The notes under the pieces are model-generated. The model did no database searches. It was not told where the DNA came from and saw only the letters and a program-made list of their open reading frames with translations. From DASRHD01 sp035485575 (GTDB lineage: Bacteria > Verrucomicrobiota > Verrucomicrobiia > Opitutales > Opitutaceae), in assembly GCA_035485575.1 (NCBI GenBank), contig DATHNW010000024.1, positions 1 to 64,000 of the forward strand: a DNA stretch of 64,000 nt, in the 5' to 3' direction. Positions within the stretch are counted from its first letter, which is position 1, and every line of letters begins with the position of its first letter. Positions 52,917 through 62,141 of the stretch are shown here, piece after piece. The translations under genes and the position numbers were made by a program.

Positions 52917-54056
52917 TCAGGATTTGCCTTTGGCCGCGTCAGACGCGGCAAGCGGGCGGACTTCGATGTGCGCACCGGGCACAAGGCGGAGCTGTCCGTC
53001 GGTGACGACCGTCTCCCCTTCCTTGAGACCGTCGGCGATCACGGTGAGGTTGCCGATCGTGCGGGCGACCTTGACGCTGCGGAGCTCCACGGTCTGGTCG
53101 GGCTTGACGACAAAAACCTGCGTGCCGTTCTGGCCGTTTTCCACTGCCGGCGCCGGGATGACGATGGAATCGGCGTCCAGGCCAAGCCGGGTGTCGATGT
53201 TGACGAGTTCACCCGGCCAGAGATCGTGCGCCGTGTTGGCAAAGGTGGCTTTCAACAAAATCGTGCCGGTGGTGGAATCGACGCTGTTGTCGATGAACTC
53301 GAGGGTGCCGCTGACTTTTTTCGACAGGGAATCGGCACCGACAGCCGTGACCGCGATTTTTTCGCCGGCCTGATAGGCCTGGCGCACGCGGTCGAGATAG
53401 GATTCGGGCACGGAATAGGCGACGGAAATGGGCGCGAGCTGGTTGACCGTGAACAGCGGAAAGCCCGTGTCGTTGGCTTTGACCAGCGCCCCCTCGTGCA
53501 GCTGGAGCTGGCCGGTATGCCCGTCGATGGGCGCCCTGATCTCGGTATAGCTGAGCTGGAGCTGGGCATTGGCGAGCGCGGCTTCCTTGGCCTGGACCGT
53601 GGCCTTGGCGGTCTCGGCTGTGGTGACGAGCTGCGTATAGGTATCCTTTGAGACCATGGCTTGCTCATCGAGCGGCTTGTAGCGCTGGACATCGGCGTCG
53701 GCGTGCTCGGCCTGGGCGCGGGCGGTGGCGAGATCGGCCTGGGCCATGCTGAGGTTGTTTTCAAAGGGGCGGCGGTCGAGCGTGACCAGCAGGTCGCCGG
53801 CCTTCACGTCGTCGCCCTCCCTGAAATGAATCTGTTCAATCACGCCATCGACCTGCGATTTCACGATGACGGCGCGAAGACTCTGCACCGTGCCAATGCT
53901 GTTGAGGTTGACCGGCACGGACTGGCGCTTGACCTGGGCAACCGTCACCGGCACGGCGGATTTGTCCCCCTCGGCGCCGTCACCGCCACAGGCGGAAACA
54001 AACAGGAGGATAAAAGATGTAAAAACGAGGGCTGTAGCGCCGCGCAGGAAATTCAT
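52917..54056 (-). CDS. RND periplasmic adaptor (MdtA/AcrA family)
   Basis: A 379-residue membrane-fusion protein and probable lipoprotein (lipobox FVSAC at about 19-23), from ATG 54056. Lipoyl halves are IVKSQVDGVIEQIHFREGDDVKAGDLLVTLD and LQLSYTEIRAPIDGHTGQLQLHEGALVK. The hairpin includes QADLATARAQAEHADADVQRYKPL. The barrel region PVSVAYSVPE-type stretch reads ISVAYSVPESYLDRV, matching MdtA. It docks the downstream RND pump to an outer-membrane channel encoded elsewhere. Confidence 0.93.
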   Translation of the reverse strand: MNFLRGATALVFTSFILLFVSACGGDGAEGDKSAVPVTVAQVKRQSVPVNLNSIGTVQSLRAVIVKSQVDGVIEQIHFREGDDVKAGDLLVTLDRRPFENNLSMAQADLATARAQAEHADADVQRYKPLDEQAMVSKDTYTQLVTTAETAKATVQAKEAALANAQLQLSYTEIRAPIDGHTGQLQLHEGALVKANDTGFPLFTVNQLAPISVAYSVPESYLDRVRQAYQAGEKIAVTAVGADSLSKKVSGTLEFIDNSVDSTTGTILLKATFANTAHDLWPGELVNIDTRLGLDADSIVIPAPAVENGQNGTQVFVVKPDQTVELRSVKVARTIGNLTVIADGLKEGETVVTDGQLRLVPGAHIEVRPLAASDAAKGKS

Positions 54057-54282
54057 GGGAAAGGCAGATGTGTAATAGCACCAATGGATTTGGCAACTGG
54101 ACTTGCATGACGCGCCCGGCATGGGCGACGTTGCAGGCGGCGGCTAAATCATGGGACAGATAAACGCGAGGATGTGGTTGAAAAATACCGGTCAAGGCGG
54201 CAATCCCCGCCGCGCAGCTGGACGGTTTTGACCCAAAAATTTGTTTCGCAAACGTGATTTTCGACGCTACTCAAACAGACCC

Positions 54283-54921
54283 ATGTTCTCCCTCAAAAAA
54301 TTATTTGGCAAAGATGAAAAATTTTTTGACCTGCTCGAGGCCAGCGCAGAGGAAGCCAAGGTCAGCATCACCCTGCTCTCCAGCTATATCCAAACCCGCC
54401 ACGCCGAGGGGCCGCCGGCCAATCTCGATGAGTTCATCCAGAGCCGCCGCAAGGACAAGCGCATCACCCAGCAGATCACGGAGCAACTCAGCCGCACCTT
54501 CGTGACGCCGCTCGAGCGCGAGGACATCGAGGCCCTTTCGATCGCGCTCTATCGCGTGCCGAAAATCGTCGAGAAAATCGTCGAACGGCTCTCCATCATC
54601 CCCGGTCGCGTGCCCCAGGAGGGCTTCCAACGGCAGGCCAAGTTGCTCGAACAGGCCGCCGGTGAGGTCGTGTTCATGGTGAAGCAGCTTCGCGGCGGCA
54701 CGCACATGGAGAAAATCCGCGAGGCGCAGGAACGCCTCCAGTTCGCCGAGGGGGAGGCGGACAAACTCATGCTCGGCCTGACCAAGGAACTCTACCACGG
54801 CCCCTACGACGCCAAGGAACTCGTCATCCTGCAGGACCTGTACGAGATGGTGGAGAAGGTCGTCGACCGCTGTCGCGACGCCGGCAACGTGGTCGTGCAG
54901 ATCGTGCTGAAATACTCCTGA
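54283..54921 (+). CDS. PhoU-like DUF47 protein partnered with Pit
   Basis: A 212-residue all-helical DUF47 protein (TIGR00153 type). Motifs are FFDLLEASAEEAKVSITLL near the start, TFVTPLEREDIEALSIALYRVPKIVEKIVER in the middle, and LYEMVEKVVDRCRDAGNVVVQIVLKYS at the end. DUF47 proteins resemble PhoU and regulate low-affinity phosphate transporters. ATG 54283 begins the family (MFSLKKLFGKDEKFF). It lies 43 bases before the transporter gene. Confidence 0.92.
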   Translation: MFSLKKLFGKDEKFFDLLEASAEEAKVSITLLSSYIQTRHAEGPPANLDEFIQSRRKDKRITQQITEQLSRTFVTPLEREDIEALSIALYRVPKIVEKIVERLSIIPGRVPQEGFQRQAKLLEQAAGEVVFMVKQLRGGTHMEKIREAQERLQFAEGEADKLMLGLTKELYHGPYDAKELVILQDLYEMVEKVVDRCRDAGNVVVQIVLKYS

Positions 54922-54964
54922 GTCGCATCCCCTGCTTCATCCCAAGGCCCATTCCATCCTTCTC

Positions 54965-56026
<1,062 letters not shown>

Positions 56027-56044
56027 GCCGCGCGACGCGGAATC

Positions 56045-56734
56045 TTACAGGGCCTCCCGCCCCCCTCCGTTTTTCTTCACCTCGTCGGTATGGCGCACGT
56101 CCTTCGCGCGAACGAGGTAGACGACTTCCTCGGCGATGTTGGTGGCGTGGTCGGCAATGCGTTCGAGGGACTTTGAGATGAACATGATCTCGAGGGCGCG
56201 GCTAATGGTACCAGGCTTTTCGATCATGAAGCTGGAAAGCTCGCGATAAAGCTGCCGGTTCAGCTCATCCACCTCGGCGTCGCGCTTGCAAATGGTCAGC
56301 GCCTGATCGACATCGCCAGTCAGAAAGCAGTCAAGCGCGCCGCGGAGCATCTCGGTGGCGATATTGGCCATGCGGGGGATGTCGATGTAGGGCTTGAGCG
56401 GCGGCTCTGCGGTGAGGCGAACGACACGCTTGGCAATGTTGCTGGCCTCGTCGCCGACACGCTCGAGGTCATGGGAAGCTTTCATACCGACGATGACCAG
56501 GCGGAGCTCCGTGGCCACAGGCGCGCGGAGATTCATGTAACGGATGGCCTCATCGTCGATCTCGACTTCGAGCTGGTCGAGCTCGTCATCCGCGGCGATG
56601 ACCTGGTCGGCCAAGGCGGGATTGCCCTCCACTAGGGCCTTGATGGCATCGCGCACCTGGCGGATGGCGGTCTCGCCCATGCGCAGCAGATGGGAGCGGA
56701 GGGACTCGAGTTCGGCGTCGAAGAAGCGTTGCAT
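56045..56734 (-). CDS. phoU: Phosphate signalling regulator PhoU
   Basis: A 229-residue PhoU with two three-helix repeats. Metal-binding type motifs are DDEAIRYMNLRAPVATELRLVI, KASHDLERVGDEASNIAKRVV and ISKSLERIADHATNIAEEVVYLV. PhoU restrains the Pst transporter and its sensor kinase when phosphate is ample. It is the last gene of the pst cluster, 19 bases after pstB. No phoR/phoB lies in the window. Confidence 0.95.
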   Translation of the reverse strand: MQRFFDAELESLRSHLLRMGETAIRQVRDAIKALVEGNPALADQVIAADDELDQLEVEIDDEAIRYMNLRAPVATELRLVIVGMKASHDLERVGDEASNIAKRVVRLTAEPPLKPYIDIPRMANIATEMLRGALDCFLTGDVDQALTICKRDAEVDELNRQLYRELSSFMIEKPGTISRALEIMFISKSLERIADHATNIAEEVVYLVRAKDVRHTDEVKKNGGGREAL

Positions 56735-56753
56735 AAGGGAATGGGTTTACGGC

Positions 56754-57635
56754 TCAGCCGAAGCGGCCGGAAACGTAGGCCTCGGTTTGGGGGTTGGCGG
56801 GGTTCATGAAGATGGTGCGCGTCGCATCGTATTCCATGAGTTTACCCATGTAGAAGAAGGCGGTTTTATCCGAGCAGCGCGCGGCCTGCTGCATGTTGTG
56901 GGTGACGATGACGACCGTGTATTTGCCTTTGAGCTGGTGAATGAGTTCTTCAATCTTTGCCGTGGCGATGGGATCGAGCGCCGAACAGGGCTCGTCCATG
57001 AGAATGATCTCGGGCTTGACGGCAAGCGCCCGCGCGATGCACAGGCGCTGCTGCTGGCCACCGGAGAGACTGGTGCCCGGACGGCCCAGATGATCCTTCA
57101 CTTCATCCCACAACGCGGCCATGCGCAGCGATTCCTCGAGCCGCTGGCTGAGAAGGGCATGATCGCGAACACCGTTGAGGCGCAGGCCGACCAGGACATT
57201 CTCGCCAATGGACATGGTGGGAAAGGGATTGGATTTTTGAAAAACCATGCCCACGCGCCGCCGCACCACCGTGGGATCCACTTCCGGGCCATAGAGATCG
57301 CGACCAAAGAGTTTGAGGCTGCCGCTGATGCGCGTGCCCGGCACGACCTCATGCATGCGATTGAGCGCGCGAAGGAAGGTGGATTTTCCGCAGCCGCTGG
57401 GACCGATGATGGCCGTGACGTAGCCCGCGGGTATCTGGATGCTCACATCATGGAGCGCCTGGCGCGCGCCATACCAAAGTGAAAAGTTTTGGATGTCGAA
57501 GGCAACGGTGCCGCCCGCCGCCGCCGGCACCGCCGGGGATGCAGGGCCGGCTGCCGTCAAGGGTTGCGGGACAGAGTGCTTGGCAGGCATGACGTCGGCC
57601 ATGGAGGAAACGGGTTCAGTTGGATTTGTGACCAT
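56754..57635 (-). CDS. pstB: Phosphate ABC transporter ATP-binding protein
   Basis: A 293-residue ATPase of the Pst importer. Walker A is GPSGCGKST, the signature is SLSGGQQQRLCIARAL and Walker B is IILMDEPCSALDPIA. The core starts at about residue 45 (FDIQNFSLWYG). The first 40 residues are an unusual Ala/Pro-rich extension. Start choices are ATG 57635, which overlaps pstA by 20 bases, or ATG 57602; the true start is uncertain. Confidence 0.95.
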   Translation of the reverse strand: MVTNPTEPVSSMADVMPAKHSVPQPLTAAGPASPAVPAAAGGTVAFDIQNFSLWYGARQALHDVSIQIPAGYVTAIIGPSGCGKSTFLRALNRMHEVVPGTRISGSLKLFGRDLYGPEVDPTVVRRRVGMVFQKSNPFPTMSIGENVLVGLRLNGVRDHALLSQRLEESLRMAALWDEVKDHLGRPGTSLSGGQQQRLCIARALAVKPEIILMDEPCSALDPIATAKIEELIHQLKGKYTVVIVTHNMQQAARCSDKTAFFYMGKLMEYDATRTIFMNPANPQTEAYVSGRFG

Positions 57636-58485
57636 GGGAGATGATCCTGACAATGATGTTAAGGCCGAGAATCATCCCCATCAAAACCAGCGCGCCAGCC
57701 CAGGCCTGGCGGTGCCAGTCGTCGTAGGGTGAGACCGCGTAGTTATAAATCTGCAAAGGCAGCGCAGCGATCGGATCGGAAAGGCGGTGATTCCAGAAGT
57801 TGTTGCCAAGGGCGGTGAAAAGGAGGGGCGCGGTTTCGCCCGCGATGCGCGCCGTGGCGATGAGAACGCCCGTGACGATGCCCTTGAGGGCGGTTTTGAC
57901 CACGATGATGGTGACAATCTTCCAGCGCGCGATGCCCAGCGCGAGGCCGGCCTCGCGGTAGCTTTGCGGCACGAGCACGAGCACTTCCTCCGTGGTGCGC
58001 ATGACCAGGGGTATCATCATCAAACCGAGCGCGACGCCGCCGGCATACGCGGAGAACGTCTTGAAAGGCACCACCAGGAGCGCCCAGATCACCATGCCCC
58101 AGACAATGGAGGGAATGCCGTTGAGCACATCGGCAGCAAAACGAATCCAGTAGTTCACGCGTTCGGTTCCATATTCGGAAAGATAAATTCCGCCCATCAC
58201 GCCGACCGGCACACCGATGAGCGCGGCCATGCCCAGCAGCATGAGCGTGCCGACGATGGCATTGGCCATTCCGCCGCCGGTTTCGCCCGTGGGTTTCGGC
58301 AGTTGGGTAAAAAAATTCCAATCCAGGGCCGAAGCTCCCTCGCGAATCAAAAAATAAAGCACCAGGAACAACGGTGAAATGACCGCCACCGCGCAAAGCC
58401 CGAGCAGCAGGCTCATGCCACGGCTTTTCCACCGGCGCCATGCCTGATAGGCTGGATTGGGTTCAAGCGTATGCGTTGACGTCAT
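57616..58485 (-). CDS. pstA: Phosphate ABC transporter permease PstA
   Basis: A 289-residue permease with six membrane segments. The EAA-type cytoplasmic loop reads YREAGLALGIARWKIVTIIVVKTALKGI. PstA hallmarks are GIPSIVWGMVIWALLVVPF and ARIAGETAPLLFTALGNNFW. It pairs with PstC to form the phosphate channel. It lies 6 bases after pstC and overlaps pstB. Confidence 0.95.
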   Translation of the reverse strand: MTSTHTLEPNPAYQAWRRWKSRGMSLLLGLCAVAVISPLFLVLYFLIREGASALDWNFFTQLPKPTGETGGGMANAIVGTLMLLGMAALIGVPVGVMGGIYLSEYGTERVNYWIRFAADVLNGIPSIVWGMVIWALLVVPFKTFSAYAGGVALGLMMIPLVMRTTEEVLVLVPQSYREAGLALGIARWKIVTIIVVKTALKGIVTGVLIATARIAGETAPLLFTALGNNFWNHRLSDPIAALPLQIYNYAVSPYDDWHRQAWAGALVLMGMILGLNIIVRIISHGHKSN

Positions 58486-58491
58486 GGCCCA

Positions 58492-59463
58492 TTAACTGAC
58501 TTTGCCGGTTCCCGAACCCGTGAGTGTGCGCAGCATCAGCTGGGCGGCGGCATTGACCAGAAAAGTGACCGCCAGCAGCACAAGGCCAAGTTCGAAAAGC
58601 GAGCTGATATAAAGGTCGGAATTGGCCTCGGAAAACTCGTTGGCAATGACGCTGGCCAGCGTGTAGCCGGGCGCGAACAGCGAGGCGCTGACCTCCGGGC
58701 GGTTGCCAATGAGCATTGTGACCGCCATCGTCTCGCCCAAGGCGCGGCCGAGGCCGAGCACCGCCGCGCCAAAGATGCCGCGCCGGGCATAATTGAGCAC
58801 CGCGATGCGGATGACCTCCCAATGTGTTGCCCCAAGGGCGTAGGCCGCCTCACGCTGCAGGTTCGGCACCGAGCGAAGAATTTCCCGGGAGACGGAGGTC
58901 ACGATCGGCAGGATCATGATCGCCACAATGATGCCGCCGGCGAGCATGCTGACCCCGTAAATTGGTCCTTTGAAAAGCGGCAGATAGCCCAGCCAGGAAT
59001 GGGCGATCCACTGGAAAAGATGGTCGCGCAGCCATGGGATGAGCACGAAAATGCCCCACAAACCGAAAATCACGCTGGGCACGGCCGCCAGCATCTCAAT
59101 GACCATGATGACCGGCTGCCGCATTTTTACCGGGGCCATCTCCGTGAGGAAAAGCGCCGTCGCGACGCCGAGCGGCACCGCAATCAGAAGCGCAATAAGT
59201 GATGAGACCAGCGTGCCAAAGATGAAAGGCCACGCACCGTATTCATCCGTTACCGGATCCCATTTGGCACTCGCCAAAAAGCCCGGCCCAAACTTCGCAA
59301 TGGCCAGATGGGCGCCACGGCTGAGCTGCCAGCCGACCAGTATGATAAGCGCGACGATCAACAAGGCCGCTCCCAGCGCCACCCAACGGAAAGCCCGGTC
59401 CGGCCAGCGACGGGGGGCCGCAAGAAGCAACGGGGAGGCAGGGATGGCGGCGGATTCGTTCAC
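58492..59463 (-). CDS. pstC: Phosphate ABC transporter permease PstC
   Basis: A 323-residue permease. Signature stretches are EYGAWPFIFGTLVSSLIALLIAVPLG, MLAAVPSVIFGLWGIFVLIPWL, LQREAAYALGATHWEVIRIAVLNYARRGIFGA and LGRALGETMAVTMLIGN. Six to seven membrane segments. It is separated from pstS by a strong hairpin, so its expression is probably a fraction of pstS expression. Confidence 0.95.
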   Translation of the reverse strand: MNESAAIPASPLLLAAPRRWPDRAFRWVALGAALLIVALIILVGWQLSRGAHLAIAKFGPGFLASAKWDPVTDEYGAWPFIFGTLVSSLIALLIAVPLGVATALFLTEMAPVKMRQPVIMVIEMLAAVPSVIFGLWGIFVLIPWLRDHLFQWIAHSWLGYLPLFKGPIYGVSMLAGGIIVAIMILPIVTSVSREILRSVPNLQREAAYALGATHWEVIRIAVLNYARRGIFGAAVLGLGRALGETMAVTMLIGNRPEVSASLFAPGYTLASVIANEFSEANSDLYISSLFELGLVLLAVTFLVNAAAQLMLRTLTGSGTGKVS

Positions 59464-59502
59464 GGCAAAAAACGGAGGGTGCAGTCGCTACACCCTCCGT
59501 TT
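59464..59502 (-). terminator. Hairpin terminator/attenuator between pstS and pstC
   Basis: Perfect 12-bp stem (59470-59481 with 59491-59502), a 9-base loop, and TTTTTT on the minus strand. It follows the pstS stop, allowing more binding protein than permease from one promoter by partial read-through. Confidence 0.88.
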
Positions 59503-59531
59503 AGATTGGTTTGTCAGCTTGAAGCAATGCG

Positions 59532-60536
59532 TTAGAATTGGATCTCGTCGATGCGCTTGAGCACGCGATCTTTCACACTGTCGGGCAACGGCGCATAGTC
59601 CAAGGAAGCCGCCATTTTTTCCCCGTCGTTGTAAGCCCATTTGAGGAACTCGACCAGTTTCTTGCCTTTGACCGGATCCTTTTGCTGCTGATAAACAAGC
59701 AGCCAGGTCGTTCCGGCGATGGGATAGGCCTGGTCGCCCGGCGCATTGACCATGGAGAATCGGAAATCATCGGGAATGGTGGCCGTGGCCATGGCCGCGG
59801 TGATCGATTCGATGGTCGGCGTAACATAGTTGCCCGCGGCATTTTTCAGATCGGCATAGGGCAGCTTGTTCTGCTTCGCATAAGCGAGCTCGACGTAACC
59901 GATGGAGCCGGGCGATTGCTTGATCTGGCCGGCCACGCCGGCATTTCCCTTGCCGCCCAGGCCGGCCGGCCAGCTGACCGAGGTGTTTTTTCCGACTTTG
60001 GAAGCCCACTCCGGACTGACATGGCTCAGATAATCTGTGAAAATATAACTGGTGCCGCTGCCATCGGAGCGATGCACGACCACAATGTCGATGTCAGGCA
60101 GACGCACGTCCGGGTTCTGACTGACGATGGCGGGATCCCGCCACTTGGTGATCTTGCCGAGATAGATGTTCGCCAGCGTTTCGCCGTCGAGTTTGAGCTG
60201 GGGACTGTCGGGCAGATTGTAGCTGACGACGACCGCGCCGGCGACCGTCGGGATGTGCCAGAGAGGATGCGAGGCTTTGGCCAGATTTTCATCGGACATG
60301 GGGCCGTCTGAGGCGCCAAAATCCACAGTTTCAGCGAGGATTTGCTTCTGGCCGCCGCCGGAGCCGATGCCCTGGTAGTTAAAGGTGACGGAAGGATCGA
60401 CCTTGGTGTATTCGGAGAACCACTTGGTGTAGATGGGCTGGGGAAACGTCGCCCCGGCTCCATTGATGAGCGTCTGGGCCGAGGCACCGGTCGCGGCGAC
60501 AAGGCCGGCCAGCGCGAGAAAAAGGAGTTTTTTCAT
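59532..60536 (-). CDS. pstS: Phosphate-binding periplasmic protein PstS
   Basis: A 334-residue high-affinity phosphate-binding protein. Signal peptide MKKLLFLALAGLVAATGASAQ. The phosphate-site motifs are GAGATFPQPIYTKWFSEY, QGIGSGGGQKQ, DFGASDGPMSDENL, RSDGSGTSYIFTDYL and KQSPGSIGYVELAYAKQN. It delivers phosphate to PstCA in the inner membrane. It sits between the phosphate-selective porin and pstC, with a hairpin on each side. Confidence 0.96.
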   Translation of the reverse strand: MKKLLFLALAGLVAATGASAQTLINGAGATFPQPIYTKWFSEYTKVDPSVTFNYQGIGSGGGQKQILAETVDFGASDGPMSDENLAKASHPLWHIPTVAGAVVVSYNLPDSPQLKLDGETLANIYLGKITKWRDPAIVSQNPDVRLPDIDIVVVHRSDGSGTSYIFTDYLSHVSPEWASKVGKNTSVSWPAGLGGKGNAGVAGQIKQSPGSIGYVELAYAKQNKLPYADLKNAAGNYVTPTIESITAAMATATIPDDFRFSMVNAPGDQAYPIAGTTWLLVYQQQKDPVKGKKLVEFLKWAYNDGEKMAASLDYAPLPDSVKDRVLKRIDEIQF

Positions 60537-60584
60537 GAGATTGTCTCTGGTTTGAGGTTATTTGAGCTGCAAGGAAGGGGTGAC

Positions 60585-60624
60585 GGGTAAAATTTCACCG
60601 GCAACAGGATGTCGCCGGTGAAAT
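60585..60624 (-). terminator. Hairpin terminator/attenuator between the porin and pstS
   Basis: Perfect 11-bp stem (60592-60602 with 60614-60624), an 11-base loop, then TTTTACC on the minus strand. It would end or weaken porin transcripts before pstS. Confidence 0.8.
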
Positions 60625-60639
60625 CTCGGGATGGATGGC

Positions 60640-61956
60640 TTAGAAATTAAGCTGCAATTGCGAGCGCACGCCATCAGCCGTGGCTTTCGGGCCGCTGGCG
60701 CCGGTCACGCTGTCTTTGGACTCGGCATGGATATAGCCGAGCTGAAGCTTCAGGTCGTTGCCGCGAATGTACCAGTTGCCGCCGACATACCATTCGGACA
60801 TCTTATCCATCGTGCCGCCGCTGGGCGCCGAGCGCGTGCCGTCGGAAACATTGATGCCGCGGCCGTCGGAATTGATGTAGCTGTAGCGGACAACCGCCTG
60901 CAGATCACCGAACTTGTAGGCCGGCTGAATCCAAAAACCGTTGGGATCCGCGTCCTTGAAGGTGGTCGGGGTGCTTCTGTTCGCCGAGCCCTGCTGGTCG
61001 TCGCCCCAAAGATATTCACCCTGGAGATTGAAATCCTGATAGGTCACATCGGCCAGCACGCCGTAAACGGTCAGATTATGGCCCGTACCGAGAGCCGTGT
61101 TGCTCGTGCCGCCCTGGTCGGCCAAATAGCCGGCCTCGATCCCCGCTTTATAGGTACCGCCGTCAAACTTTCCGCCGTAACCCAGGTTTCCCCAATAGGC
61201 GAAATTGTTGTTGGTGCTGTCGCCGCTCCCTTGCACGCCGCCGTTGTTGGCCGGGTTGCTGGCGTTGGCATGGCTGCTGTTGATCGAGATCGAAGAGAAC
61301 TCGTCGCGCTCGGGATTGGTGACCGCAACGTTGTAGAAAACGCCCTGTTGTGTGCCGCCCACGAAGACGCCTTCGCGGTAACTGCCGGCGCCCAGGCGGC
61401 GGCCGTTGTTGGTCTCGACAAAATAACGCGTGGCGGGCGAACGCTCGATGGCGTTCAGGCTGGCGCTCGAGGTGTACTCTTCATAGGCAAAGGGCACCTT
61501 GCGGAAGCCGACATCAACGGCCAGCGCATCACTCTGCTTCCAGCTGATGAAGGCGGCGTCCAGGCTGCCGTTGGCAAAATCGTAGTTGAACGTGCCGGAA
61601 AAACCGTCGCCGAGATCGGCCTTGGCGCCGAGATAAACGCGGCGCATCAGGAAATGCTGCGTGGCCGGCACCTTGGGCGCGCCATTGATGCTCGTCCCGA
61701 TGTCGGCAAACTGACTTTGAATGCGGCCGCTGATGATTACCTTCTGCAGGAATTTTCCGCCGCTGGTCGCGACATCGGTCTTGTTTTCGCTTTGGGCCAC
61801 GTCGGCCGCGATCTGCTTGGCCTCGTCATCGGTCAGAATGCCCTTTTTCACGAGGGCATCGAGCAGGGCCTTGTTATCCTGCGCCAGCGCGACGCTTGCG
61901 GTCAAAGCCGCGCCGCCGATGAGCGCCAGACATTTTGCAGTGAAACGGTTGAACAT
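60640..61956 (-). CDS. Phosphate-selective porin (OprO/OprP family)
   Basis: A 438-residue outer-membrane porin. ATG 61956 gives the signal peptide LALIGGAALTASVALAQ. A short helical stretch follows (NKALLDALVKKGILTDDEAKQIAADV), a pattern common at the start of Porin_O_P proteins in this phylum. The 16-stranded barrel then begins at VIISGRIQSQFAD and ends in C-terminal Phe (SQLQLNF), the BAM recognition signal. RMRRVYLGAK-like FLMRRVYLGAKADLG is a family mark. A Pho box lies upstream, so it is likely induced by phosphate starvation together with pst. Confidence 0.9.
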   Translation of the reverse strand: MFNRFTAKCLALIGGAALTASVALAQDNKALLDALVKKGILTDDEAKQIAADVAQSENKTDVATSGGKFLQKVIISGRIQSQFADIGTSINGAPKVPATQHFLMRRVYLGAKADLGDGFSGTFNYDFANGSLDAAFISWKQSDALAVDVGFRKVPFAYEEYTSSASLNAIERSPATRYFVETNNGRRLGAGSYREGVFVGGTQQGVFYNVAVTNPERDEFSSISINSSHANASNPANNGGVQGSGDSTNNNFAYWGNLGYGGKFDGGTYKAGIEAGYLADQGGTSNTALGTGHNLTVYGVLADVTYQDFNLQGEYLWGDDQQGSANRSTPTTFKDADPNGFWIQPAYKFGDLQAVVRYSYINSDGRGINVSDGTRSAPSGGTMDKMSEWYVGGNWYIRGNDLKLQLGYIHAESKDSVTGASGPKATADGVRSQLQLNF

Positions 61957-62025
61957 ATGGATGCTGGGATTTGATGGTTTGTTGGTGTGGGCGAAGCGCC
62001 ATGAACGGCCGCCACCGCCTAGGGG

Positions 62026-62071
62026 ATAGTATCCGTACAATTGTTACAAAACGATGACGGTTGTGTTACAG
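62026..62071 (-). promoter_or_regulatory. Pho box with three direct repeats and -10 element upstream of the porin
   Basis: Reading the minus strand from 62071: CTGTAAC, 4 bases, CCGTCAT, 4 bases, TTGTAAC, then 11 bases and TACTAT (62031-62026). Seven-base repeats every 11 bases, placed about 10 bases before the -10 hexamer with no -35, is the layout of PhoB-activated promoters (consensus CTGTCAT). It drives the porin and, by read-through, probably pstSCAB-phoU. Confidence 0.75.
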
Positions 62072-62141
62072 TGGTGGAAACAAACCCGTCCATGCGGCTG
62101 CGCCACAGCCAATTCCCCCGTTCCCCCACCCGGCCGTTTGC

